Below are positions 27,245 to 35,947 of a stretch of DNA of 64,000 nt, in pieces. Position numbers and translations under genes: made by a program. Position 1 is the stretch's first letter, and each line of letters starts with the position of its first letter. The notes below the pieces were generated by a model. It worked only from the letters and a program-made list of their open reading frames with translations. It did no database searches and was not told the origin of the DNA. Source of the DNA: JBBIJO01 sp037445895 (GTDB lineage: Bacteria > Bacteroidota > Ignavibacteria > Kapaibacteriales > UBA2268); assembly GCA_037445895.1 (NCBI GenBank), contig JBBIJO010000003.1, positions 136,020-200,019 on the forward strand. The letters are read 5' to 3'.

Positions 27245-28358
27245 AATATTTTCTTTGGAATTCGCTACTAATTTCTTTCAGTCTTCGTAAAGGGAGGATT
27301 ATTCTGAAAGTGGAACCTTTGCCTAAATCTGATTCTACCTCCAGCGTCCCTCCATGTTCCTTAACAATTTTATTGGTTGTTAGGAGTCCAAGCCCTGTTC
27401 CCTTATTACCTTTTGTCGTAAAAAAAGTCGTAAAGATGTTTTGAATTACTTCTGAATCCATTCCACAACCGTTGTCCTGGACTTCGATGATAAGAGTAGA
27501 ATGCTTGAATTGGGTGCGAATTTCAACTTGACCATTTTTATCTTCGCGCATCGCTGCAGCATCTATTGCATTCGAGATAAGATTTGTGATACAGGCTTCA
27601 ATACCTTCTGGATCTAAAGGATAAAGACGATTTGTTTTACCAAGTTTCGTTGTTATTTCTACATTCTGAGCTTTAGCAGAATCTTTATACAATTCGACAA
27701 TATTGGAAATAATTTTGTTGGGATCGGACGGTACAAGTTCAGGAAGCCTTCCTTTTGCAAAACTCAGAAATCCTTTGACTAGTTCGGTAGTCTTATTGAA
27801 ATTCCTTTGCAGTATATTCCATCCTTCGACAACCCTTGATGCATTTCCTTGTCGCAATCCCGTATCAATAATATACATACCCCCTTCCAGACCCATTAGA
27901 ACATTTTTAATGGTATGTGCCAGCCCGGCAACTGTTTGACCAACAGCTGCAAGCCTTTCCGCATCCAATTTTTGCTTTTCTAGTTCCTTTATTTTTCTTA
28001 AATCTTGGAAAAAAGCTACTCTACCAAGAATATCTTTTCGGCTTCTTAGCTCAATTGCATTAAATCTAACTGGTATTGCTTTATTTTTGGCATCGTAAAT
28101 AATGGTTTCTTCTTTTTTGGTTATTGTTCCTTTCTTGCCGGCTTTATTGAAGAATTCTTTAGGGAAAATCTTTTTTAATTTATTAAAAACTGGTTTCCTA
28201 TTCGAAACCCAGTTTAATATTTTTTTTGCAGACGAATTAAATATTACTGTTTTATTCCTTTCATTTATTGCTAGAATCCCATCTTCGGAGTTTTCTATTA
28301 GAGTAACATAAAAGTCGTGCGATTTCCTTATTGAATCCTGTAATTCTGTTATTTCGGT
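27234..28358 (-). pseudogene. C-terminal part (third PAS plus kinase) of a frame-interrupted PAS histidine kinase
   Basis: 375 codons open on the minus strand from the breakpoint to the stop. A PAS domain (FYVTLIENSEDGILAINERN) leads through a coiled coil (RKIKELEKQKLDAERLAAVGQTV) to a dimerisation helix with the phosphorylated His in AGLAHTIKNVLMGLEGG, then HATPase_c with N box CITNLISNAIDAA, G1 DNGCGM and G2 GNKGTGLGLLTTNKIV. There is no ATG or GTG between the preceding stop and the kinase; the only start-like codon is TTG at 27968, inside the coiled coil. Removing 2 nt at about 28359-28362 joins it to the PAS pair upstream to read DITEITELQ, a normal PAS-to-linker junction. So this is one gene with an indel (real or an assembly error). 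Confidence 0.85.
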
Positions 28359-29050
28359 TATATGTCTGTAGCTATTTCTATTATTAATTGGACCCCTTCT
28401 TCGTTTTTTGACAATGCTGTTGTGCTAACAACATACCTTGTTCTTCCTCCGGAGTATGTCAATCCAATTTCTGAAGAGAAATGCTCTTTCGCATCTTTAA
28501 AAGTTAGGGCAGCAGGACATCTGCGGCACCTTTTCTTCCTTTTTTTATAAACTTCGAAGCAATGCCTGCCTTGAACATCGCCAAATGTATCTCGTAGTCT
28601 TTTGTTTGCTCGAATTATTCGATAGTTGCGGTCAATTATCGCTATGTAACTTGGCACATTTTCAAAAAGTATATCATATTCTTTTTGGAAATGAGTTGTT
28701 TCGGTAATGTCCAACGACATCTCTATTGCATATTTTGTATCATTGTTTTGATCTTTTAACGGAGCTATGTGAACAATGTAGTGACAGGCCCTGCCATTTT
28801 TGTCAATTCCGGATTCATTGGATACTTCTGTTATACCTTCATTAAATACGTTATTAGCAAAGCAGTTTGAACAGTGATTCGAAGATTTTTTATAAACTTC
28901 ATAACATTTTTTCCCCTCCCAGTCTCCAAAATATTCTCTAAAATGGCTATTTGCCTGAACAATATTAAAGGACTTGTCTATGATTGCTACGTTGAATGGT
29001 ACCAAATTGTAAAACTGGTCAGCCAATAGATCTTTTATTTCTTCATTCAT
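28358..29050 (-). CDS. N-terminal part (two PAS domains) of the frame-interrupted histidine kinase
   Basis: A 230-residue frame from the ATG at 29050. Two PAS domains in tandem: VAIIDKSFNIVQANSHFREYFGD (about 20-115) and IAIIDRNYRIIRANKRLRDTFGD (about 135-228). Each carries a Cys cluster after the PAS core (CYEVYKKSSNHCSNC; CFEVYKKRKKRCRRC), a CxxxC-like pattern seen in redox- or metal-sensing PAS proteins. It ends at IEIATDI just where a PAS domain continues into its linker; the kinase follows in another frame. No membrane span, so the sensor is cytoplasmic. The Cys clusters make redox or metal sensing a plausible input for the adjacent respiratory complex (inference). Confidence 0.85.
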   Translation of the reverse strand: MNEEIKDLLADQFYNLVPFNVAIIDKSFNIVQANSHFREYFGDWEGKKCYEVYKKSSNHCSNCFANNVFNEGITEVSNESGIDKNGRACHYIVHIAPLKDQNNDTKYAIEMSLDITETTHFQKEYDILFENVPSYIAIIDRNYRIIRANKRLRDTFGDVQGRHCFEVYKKRKKRCRRCPAALTFKDAKEHFSSEIGLTYSGGRTRYVVSTTALSKNEEGVQLIIEIATDI

Positions 29051-29410
29051 AATCTAAATTTTTTATAATCCGTTGCAAATTCAAAAATAAGATTTTCAAG
29101 TGAAAACTGTGCACTTGGCTTGAGCAAAAATTTAGTGATTACGTAGATTTTAAATAAAATTGCAAAAAATGAATAAATTTTAATTTTTTAAAGATTAAGT
29201 TCTTTGTTTATAAGTAAAATCAATAAACATTAAGCTATTAATAAAATGAATGCAATTATGATATGATTGTAATATTTTGATAATCAAGGGGTTACAATTG
29301 CAACAAAAATAACACATAGATAAAAAACAGCCCTAAGTAACGATGTAGTTTGGATTTCAACACTTTTGAATTCTTTAATTTTGAATTGAAAAGTATTATA
29401 TGATTTTGTT
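29051..29410 (+). other. AT-rich gap between the divergent signalling genes
   Basis: About 360 nt, very AT-rich, with no frame or structure that I can support. Promoters for the kinase operon (minus) and the receiver/redox operon (plus) should lie here or just downstream, but no single TAnnTTTG site stands out. Confidence 0.4.
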
Positions 29411-29419
29411 TTGGAGAAA

Positions 29420-29641
29420 ATGAGAATTTCAGGCATTGGACAGAGCCGGACAGATAGGAAAAGAACTAATCGAAATGTTTCTTTTGTTAGTCTAGTGATT
29501 AAGAGTAAAAATCTTGAATGTTCTAATAAAAGTTGTAATCATTGTGCAGAGCGAAGTGGGAACGATATTCTATCGTTATTTGCATTTTTCGATAATTTTT
29601 CTCAAAAGCAGGCATATTATTTCTATTTTATTGTAGGATAA
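29420..29641 (+). CDS. Possible small protein before the receiver gene
   Basis: A 73-codon frame with an ATG, ending 1 nt before the ATG of the receiver gene. It is basic at the N-terminus (GQSRTDRKRTNRN), holds CSNKSCNHC in the middle and an aromatic C-terminus. I do not recognise it. The tight spacing to the next gene favours a real or leader peptide; the lack of a good ribosome binding site and the plain codon use argue against it. Confidence 0.3.
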   Translation: MRISGIGQSRTDRKRTNRNVSFVSLVIKSKNLECSNKSCNHCAERSGNDILSLFAFFDNFSQKQAYYFYFIVG

Positions 29642-29642
29642 A

Positions 29643-30033
29643 ATGAATAGAACAAAAAAAGAAAGTATTAGTTGTTGATGATGAACCGGATGTATTAAAA
29701 TACTTGGAAACACTTTTTATCGATAATGGATTTGAGGTCATTACCGCTATTAATGGTGCCGAATGTTTGGCGAAGAGCTTATCGGAAAATCCAGATTTAA
29801 TTACACTTGATATTTCAATGCCAATAGAATCTGGCATTAGAACCTTTGGGAAACTTCAAGAAAATGGGGTAACTCAAAACATCCCAATAATAATTATTAC
29901 CGGAATATCGGGGGAATTTCAAAAGTTTATCTCAACTCGTAAACAGATTTATCCACCTTTGGGTTACTTCGAAAAGCCGATTGACAGGCAAAAACTTGTT
30001 TCGTATGTCAAAGAAATACTAAAAATTGTTTAA
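29643..30033 (+). pseudogene. Single-domain response regulator, frame interrupted in an A7 run
   Basis: The receiver domain is complete: VLVVDDEPDVLKYLETLF, phospho-acceptor in LITLDISMP, IIIITGISGEF and YFEKPIDRQKL. But its frame has no start codon before a TGA at 29644-29646; the first start-like codon (TTG at 29704) is inside the domain and would remove the acidic pair. The ATG at 29643 is one base out of frame, and dropping one A from the A7 run (29654-29660) gives MNRTKKKVLVVDDEPD, a normal receiver start. So this is a single-base homopolymer indel: assembly error, decay or slippage. It lies 18 nt before the Fe-S gene and faces the same way. Confidence 0.8.
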
Positions 30034-30051
30034 TTATTTGTAGAGCCTGAT

Positions 30052-31448
30052 ATGTTTCGAAACAATAAAGTGGTGGCAAATAAAATTCCAGATATGAAGT
30101 ATATTATTGAGAATCCGCCAGTCGGAAATCGAGTTTATAAATTTTTAGAAATATTTGCAGCTATTTTAGTAAATACTAATTATGGAACCGCATTGGAACA
30201 TTATGTAAGGGTTTCAGCCAAATGTTCTAGATGTGCAACAAGTTGTCATGTTTTCCAAGCAACAAATGCCTCCCAAGACATTCCGTGCTATCGTTCCGAG
30301 TTACTATTAAGTGTTTATAGAAGATATTTTTCATTCGAAGGAAGCCTATATTCTCGATTTTTCCGAGGTTTGGAATTGACCGAAGAGCATATCGATAAAA
30401 TGGTTTACTCATTCTGGAATTGTACAGCCTGTCGTAAATGTGTTTTAGAATGTCCTTCGGGGATAGACCATGGACTAATCACTCATCTTGGAAGATATAT
30501 TTTATCTGAAATGGGTTTAGTCCCAAGGGCATTGGCTATCTCTACAAAAGAACAATTGTACGGAGCGACAGGAAATACTTCGGGCATACCGCTTGTAGCT
30601 TTGAAGGATTCATTGGAGTTCCTCGAAGAAGAATTAAAAGAGGCCACAGGTGTTGATATTAAGTTTCCTTTAGATGTTGAAAATGCCGATTATATTTTCT
30701 TTGCACCTGNNNNNNNNNNNNNNNNNNNNNNNNNNNNNNNNNNNNNNNNNNNNNNNNNNNNNNNNNNNNNNNNNNNNNNNNNNNNNNNNNNNNNNNNNNN
30801 NNNNNNNNNTGGACAATAGGTTCACAATACTTTGATGCAATTAATTATGGGCTTTTCTATAGTGATTTAATTTTAGAAAGAGTACTTGAGAAAATTGAGA
30901 ATGAAACGAGGCGCCTAAATGCAAAAAAAATTTTGATAGGTGAATGTGGACACGCAAGCCGAAGTGCAACTTTTTTGAGGACATATTGGAAAGGAGATAA
31001 TTGTCCTGAAATCATCAATATTATAGAGCTTACGCATAAATTAGTGAAAGAAGGAAGAATTAGGCTTGATTCAAGTAAGGTAATGGAAAGAGTAACCTAT
31101 CACGACCCTTGTAATGTTGCCCGTCAAGGTTGGATCGTTGAACAGCCAAGAGAGATAATAAAATCTTTTTGCAAGGATTTTGTTGAAATGATTCCAAACC
31201 GAACCGAAAATTACTGCTGTGGTGGTGGGGGGGGCACAGTGTCCATTGATGAAATCAGAAAGTACAGAACCTCGGTTTCCGGGCAGAAAAAAGCAGAACA
31301 AATCCGAAGAACTGGTGCTTGGTATGTTATCGCTCCTTGTGCAAATTGCAAAAAACAAATAAGAGAAACAATGGAAGACAATAAAGTTGATGGAGAAGTT
31401 GTCGGATTGCATGATTTAATTCTAAAGGCTATTATATTGGAGAAGTGA
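30052..31448 (+). CDS. HdrD/DsrK/HmcF-like iron-sulfur oxidoreductase subunit (spans an assembly gap)
   Basis: N-terminal part (30052-30709): two [4Fe-4S] motifs, CSRCATSCHVF and CTACRKCVLECP, in helical context. After 100 N the same protein resumes in a different frame (WTIGSQYFDAINYGLFY onward) and carries the two Cys-rich CCG-type motifs of heterodisulfide-reductase-like subunits: HDPCNVARQG with NYCCGGGGG, and the final APCANCKKQ. The true gap length must equal 2 modulo 3 to keep the frame, so 100 is a placeholder. In DsrMKJOP and Hmc complexes this cytoplasmic subunit passes electrons between the quinone pool or haems and a thiol/disulfide partner. First gene of the redox operon; the next starts 1 nt after its stop. 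Confidence 0.88.
30710..30809. other. Assembly gap (100 N)
   Basis: Exactly 100 undetermined bases, the usual scaffolding placeholder. It falls inside the HdrD/DsrK-like gene, whose halves are in different frames on either side. Confidence 0.99.
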
Positions 31449-31449
31449 A

Positions 31450-32157
31450 ATGGAAGAGTTAATCAATTTTGGAAAAGGTCCGCTTTTTAGATTTTCTTTC
31501 TCAATTATGATTTTAGGGCTTCTTAGGGTAATGTTTTTGTCGTTATTGAATGGCTTTGAAGCAAAAAAGAGAGCTCGAGATAAAATGGTTCCAAAGGGGT
31601 ATATTAGGAAAATGACCATTGGATTTATTTTGCCGATAAGGGCATTTAGAGTTAAACCTTTTGATGCGATTGTTTCTATATTGTTTCATATTGGATTGTT
31701 ATTGACTCCAATATTTTTATTCGACCACGCCTTGCTTTTCCAAAGATCTATTGGCACAAGTTGTCTCGGTATCACTTTGCCAAAGGAAATAGCTGATAAT
31801 CTAACAATTATCACAATTTTCTCGGGTTTGATTTTGCTGATTTTGAGGCTTACTAACAAATCCTCTAGGTTTATTAGTAGGAAGCAGGACTTTCTATGGC
31901 TAATACTGTTAATCATACCCTTTATCACTGGTTTTGTTTGTTCACGATTTGCGGTTAAACCCGATACATACAATCTGCTTATGCTTATTCACATTTTTAG
32001 TGGTTGTTTGATTTTTATGTTGATACCATTTACCAAGATAGCACATTGCGTTTTGTTGCCATTAAGTCAATGGATATCCGCAAGAGCCTGGAAATTCCCA
32101 TCGGAAGCAGGTAAGAATATTCTTGTTACACTTGGAAAGAGGGAAGAAAAATTGTGA
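31450..32157 (+). CDS. NarI/DsrM/HmcE-like cytochrome b membrane subunit
   Basis: A 235-residue protein with about five or six membrane spans: FSFSIMILGLLRVMFLS, DAIVSILFHIGLLLTPIFL, IITIFSGLILLIL, and LLMLIHIFSGCLIFMLIPFTKIAHCVLLP. The His residues in SILFHIGLL, LMLIHIFSG and TKIAHCV are placed like the haem-b ligands of NarI/DsrM. Such subunits oxidise menaquinol and pass electrons to the Fe-S subunit. It ends in a GTGA overlap with the next gene (stop TGA shared with its GTG start). Confidence 0.82.
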   Translation: MEELINFGKGPLFRFSFSIMILGLLRVMFLSLLNGFEAKKRARDKMVPKGYIRKMTIGFILPIRAFRVKPFDAIVSILFHIGLLLTPIFLFDHALLFQRSIGTSCLGITLPKEIADNLTIITIFSGLILLILRLTNKSSRFISRKQDFLWLILLIIPFITGFVCSRFAVKPDTYNLLMLIHIFSGCLIFMLIPFTKIAHCVLLPLSQWISARAWKFPSEAGKNILVTLGKREEKL

Positions 32158-32978
32158 ACGCTATACTAACAGATATTACTAAATGCATTGGATGTAACGA
32201 ATGTGTTATGGCGTGTAAAATAGTTAATAATCTTGCGCCAGATAAACCAAGGGAATGGCAGAAAAATGATGGATTGTCTGCGAGGAATTGGACTTCCGTC
32301 TTACACAAAGGTAGTTACAATGTTCGCAAACAATGCCGACATTGCATAGAGCCTTCCTGCGCTTCGGTATGTCCTGTAGGGGCTTTGTACAAAACTGAAA
32401 CAGGTGCAGTAGTTTATGATAAAGAAAAATGCCTTGGGTGTCGTTATTGTATGATGGCATGCCCTTATGGAATACCAAGGTATGACTGGGATAGTCCTGT
32501 TCCATATATTGAAAAATGTATTTTATGTTATTATAATATCAAAAATGGAAACATAAAAGAACCTGCTTGTTGTTCTGCATGCCCAACTGAAGCAACAATT
32601 TTTGGAGAAAGAGATAAATTACTCAAAGAAGCAAGAATCCGAATCGAAAAGGAACCCGAAAAGTATTTAAACCATATCTATGGAGAATATGAAGTAGGAG
32701 GAACAAATGTAATATATATTACACATAAGGACTGTCCCTTGGATTTCTTGTATTACTATAATCAGAGAGTTGAAAAGGGAATAAAGCTAATTGGACAACC
32801 GGAAATAAATGAACCACTGCCTATTACTACAAAATGGGCAATGGGCGCTGTGCCATCTGTGTTTGTAGGTATGGGGGTAATTATGAGCGGAACATATTGG
32901 ATTATCAAGCGTCGTCAGCAATTAAAAAAGAACAATGAGGATATTAATTTAACTAGGGATTCAGATGGAAAGAGTTAA
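32154..32978 (+). CDS. DsrO/HmcB-like 4Fe-4S ferredoxin subunit with C-terminal anchor
   Basis: A 274-residue protein with four cubane motifs in the HybA/NrfC/HmcB order: CIGCNECVMACK, CRHCIEPSCASVCP, CLGCRYCMMACPYG, and CILCYYN...CCSACP. A single membrane helix at about 240-262 (GAVPSVFVGMGVIMSGTYWII) anchors it. No Tat signal is visible, unlike HmcB-type exported subunits. So either it faces the cytoplasm or the leader is absent; topology is unresolved. It starts at GTG overlapping the previous stop, and ends with a 14-nt overlap with the NrfD fusion gene. Confidence 0.87.
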   Translation: MNAILTDITKCIGCNECVMACKIVNNLAPDKPREWQKNDGLSARNWTSVLHKGSYNVRKQCRHCIEPSCASVCPVGALYKTETGAVVYDKEKCLGCRYCMMACPYGIPRYDWDSPVPYIEKCILCYYNIKNGNIKEPACCSACPTEATIFGERDKLLKEARIRIEKEPEKYLNHIYGEYEVGGTNVIYITHKDCPLDFLYYYNQRVEKGIKLIGQPEINEPLPITTKWAMGAVPSVFVGMGVIMSGTYWIIKRRQQLKKNNEDINLTRDSDGKS

Positions 32979-34860
32979 TAAAGTCAAATTAATTTTATGG
33001 ACAATATTAGGGGGTTCCTTAGCTGTTGCAATAACTCGCTTTATTTTTGGTTTGGGAGTAACGACTAATTTGTCCGACAACTCTCCTTGGGGGTTTTGGA
33101 TTGGGTTTGACGTTATGGGTGGTGTAGCGCTTGCTAGCGGAGGTTTTGTTATCGCAGCTTTTTATTATATCTTTGGAAAGAAAGCACTCTATTCCATTGT
33201 TCGTGCTGCAATATTAACAGCTTTTCTTGGCTATGTGTCTGTTGTCATAGGATTGTTGTTCGATCTTGGTTTGCCGTGGAATATTTGGCATATGATAATA
33301 TATTGGAATCCACATTCACCCCTTTTTGAGGTTGGTTGGTGTGTAATGTTGTATCTTTCGGTGCTTACTCTTGAATTCGCACCTGTTGTTCTTGAAAAAT
33401 ATAATAGAATAAAATTGCTTGCATCAGTACATAGATTTTTAGATAAAATTAAAATTCCTTTGGTTATTCTTGGGATTATGCTTTCTACATTACATCAATC
33501 TTCTTTGGGGAGTTTATTTTTAGCAATGCCCTACCGCCTACATCCTCTTTGGTATTCACCTATTATTCCAATTATTTTTTTCGTATCGGCTATATGTTTA
33601 GGACTGATGATGGTAATGGTAGGAAGCCTGACGTCAAGCTATTTATATAAGAAAGAGTATGAAAAAGATATTTTAATTCAGATAAGTAAATATTCAGCGT
33701 GGATACTGTCTTTCTATGCTATTTTGAGATTTTCTGATATTATAATTCGTGGCGCTGGTGTTTTCCTTTCTACATGGAGCTGGGGAACTTTTTTGTTTTG
33801 GCTTGAAACACTCCTTTCGATAATTATTCCGTTGTTTACTTTTAGCATTCCGTATTCCAGGAATAAAATTTCAATTTTATATTTTGGAGCATTAACTGGA
33901 GTAATCGGTATTGTTTTCAATCGCTTAAACGTGGGTGGCTTGACACATTTAAACAATCTTACTGAAATCGGTACATTTTATTTCCCATCCTGGATGGAAT
34001 TAGTAATCTCGGCTGGTGTCGTTTCTACTTCTATATTGGTATTTTTCTATTTTATTGAAAATTATAAAGTATGGGATAAAAATCCTATTGATTTGTATTC
34101 CATTCCTCGAACAAAACCGCTTTTAACCTCTTTAAGCGCGTGTTTGGAGGCTGAGCCAAATGTAATTCGTGCCAAACTATCTTTTGCCTTTGTAATTGCC
34201 TTTGGATTCGCCTTCGCTTTTATCTCGGAAGAAAGCATTTATAATGAAGGATGCGAAAAAAGTCCTGTTGTAAGAGCACGTGGGGGCGACACCTTATTGA
34301 TTGACGGGAACAGAAATAATTATGGAGTTTCGTTTGCTCATAAAAAACACCAAAGTGTCGTTGCAAGTTGTGGATATTGTCATCATTTAAATAAGCCTGG
34401 AGATAAGGCTACGGGTTGCTATGAATGTCATAATGATATGTATCGGCAATCGGATGCATTTCAACATAGTTGGCATTCATCATCGCAAGGGGCTAACTTA
34501 GGTTGCTTTAAGTGTCACAGTTGGTATGAAAATAAAGGTAAAAACTTTGTTTTTACTAGCGATAAACTGACTCAGTTATGTTTGAAATGCCATAAAGATA
34601 TCATACCTGCAGATTCGAGAATCGAATATTTGAAAACATATAAAACACTATCATATACCGATGCTATGCATAATCTCTGTATTAAATGCCACGAACGAAT
34701 GTTTTCGCAGGATGCTTTGTTGAGAAAGCAAAATCCAAATTTAACAAGATGCTCAAATTGTCATAACGAATTTGAGCACTCCTTGAAAGAAAAGAAAATA
34801 TTTGTAAAGAAAGAAAAAAATCAATGGGTTGTAATTCCCAGTGTCTTACAAAATCGATAA
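32965..34860 (+). CDS. NrfD/HybB-type membrane subunit fused to a six-haem cytochrome c domain
   Basis: A 631-residue fusion. Residues 1 to about 425 are an NrfD/PsrC/DsrP-like quinone-interacting protein with eight to ten spans (SPWGFWIGFDVMGGVALASGG, PLFEVGWCVMLYLSVLTLEF, STLHQSSLGSLFLAMPYRLHPLWYSP). The chain then leaves the membrane and carries six CxxCH motifs between residues 469 and 600: CGYCH, CYECH, CFKCH, CLKCH, CIKCH, CSNCH, plus distal His such as HKKH and QHSWH that fit bis-His ligation, so six c-type haems are likely in a class III-like domain. In Hmc/Dsr/Qrc complexes these are separate proteins. The haem domain must be periplasmic for haem attachment. Last gene of the operon. 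Confidence 0.9.
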   Translation: MERVNKVKLILWTILGGSLAVAITRFIFGLGVTTNLSDNSPWGFWIGFDVMGGVALASGGFVIAAFYYIFGKKALYSIVRAAILTAFLGYVSVVIGLLFDLGLPWNIWHMIIYWNPHSPLFEVGWCVMLYLSVLTLEFAPVVLEKYNRIKLLASVHRFLDKIKIPLVILGIMLSTLHQSSLGSLFLAMPYRLHPLWYSPIIPIIFFVSAICLGLMMVMVGSLTSSYLYKKEYEKDILIQISKYSAWILSFYAILRFSDIIIRGAGVFLSTWSWGTFLFWLETLLSIIIPLFTFSIPYSRNKISILYFGALTGVIGIVFNRLNVGGLTHLNNLTEIGTFYFPSWMELVISAGVVSTSILVFFYFIENYKVWDKNPIDLYSIPRTKPLLTSLSACLEAEPNVIRAKLSFAFVIAFGFAFAFISEESIYNEGCEKSPVVRARGGDTLLIDGNRNNYGVSFAHKKHQSVVASCGYCHHLNKPGDKATGCYECHNDMYRQSDAFQHSWHSSSQGANLGCFKCHSWYENKGKNFVFTSDKLTQLCLKCHKDIIPADSRIEYLKTYKTLSYTDAMHNLCIKCHERMFSQDALLRKQNPNLTRCSNCHNEFEHSLKEKKIFVKKEKNQWVVIPSVLQNR

Positions 34861-34968
34861 AGTTGTTGATTCGAGTTTTGTTAGGACAAAGTTTATATAA
34901 AAAAGATAAAATTATCTTATTGCTTCTTGCTATTTTTTTATTATTTTGCCTTGGTTTTGGAGGTTAAA

Positions 34969-35937
34969 ATGAAAAAGAAAGGAAAAATAACAGGAGCTTT
35001 TCTAATTGGATTCTTTGTGATATTTGGCTTTATACTTTTGGGTTTTTCTGTTATTTGGTTTGGTTCTTCAATGTTTTTTCGCGAAAATATTTATTACGTA
35101 ACATATTTTGTGGGCTCGGTAGAAGGCATTTCAAAAGGAACTCCGGTTAAATATTTAGGGGTTCCTGTTGGGAGCGTGTATAATATACAGCTTGCTCCGG
35201 ATGGCAGAATGATTGAAGTTGTTATGGTCCTCGGTCGAAAAATAGAGCCAAGCGATAGTTTACGAGTAAAAATTGAGTTATCCGGATTAACTGGCGGACG
35301 ATTTTTACAAATGTTTTATACTTCCGATTCGACAATATTACAATGGCACCCCAAAATACATTTCGAACCTCCATATACATTGATTTATTCCGCTCCATCG
35401 GGTATCGAGACGTTCGAAGCAGGCTTTAGAGAAGCCATCGGCAAGATAATGGAATTCCAATTCAAAGAAGTTTCGTCGAACATCGTGCGGTTTTTGGCTA
35501 CTGCGACTGAATTCTTCGATAACGAAGATTTATACTTCACAGTTTCGAATTTGAAGGAGACGTCCGAACGCTTGAATTCAATTGTAACCAATGCTGATAC
35601 ATCGAAAATCATTTCTCAACTTGAAGATGCTTCCCGAAATATTGTCCGAGTTACCAAGAAACTCGAGAATTTTGCCGATTCGCTACAATTTGAGCTTACC
35701 AATGCAAATATTCATAATAGGATTGATAGAACATTTACCAAAGCCGATAGTTTTATAGATTTAGGGAGTGCAACAATCTATTCACTTGGGACAAGGATTG
35801 AAATTGCTTCTTACTCGCTTGCCGAGTTGGTCAATAGTTTAAAACGAACAAATTCTATGCTTTTGAAATTAATTCGCGAATATAGTCAGAATCCCGGTCA
35901 GCTCCTGTTCAGCGAACCACCTCCACCTGAAAAGTAA
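34969..35937 (+). CDS. MCE/MlaD-family lipid transport protein
   Basis: A 322-residue protein. A membrane anchor (13-37, TGAFLIGFFVIFGFILLGFSVIW) precedes an MCE domain at about 45-130 (VEGISKGTPVKYLGVPVGSV, LVRIELSGLTGGRFLQ-like sequence), then a long amphipathic helical C-terminus. MlaD-like hexamers carry phospholipid between the membranes. No MlaE or MlaF gene is adjacent. The ATG at 34969 has GGAGG 5 nt upstream and fits better than a frame extension beginning at 34927. It is followed by the sirtuin gene after 10 nt. Confidence 0.85.
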   Translation: MKKKGKITGAFLIGFFVIFGFILLGFSVIWFGSSMFFRENIYYVTYFVGSVEGISKGTPVKYLGVPVGSVYNIQLAPDGRMIEVVMVLGRKIEPSDSLRVKIELSGLTGGRFLQMFYTSDSTILQWHPKIHFEPPYTLIYSAPSGIETFEAGFREAIGKIMEFQFKEVSSNIVRFLATATEFFDNEDLYFTVSNLKETSERLNSIVTNADTSKIISQLEDASRNIVRVTKKLENFADSLQFELTNANIHNRIDRTFTKADSFIDLGSATIYSLGTRIEIASYSLAELVNSLKRTNSMLLKLIREYSQNPGQLLFSEPPPPEK

Positions 35938-35947
35938 TTTAAATTAT

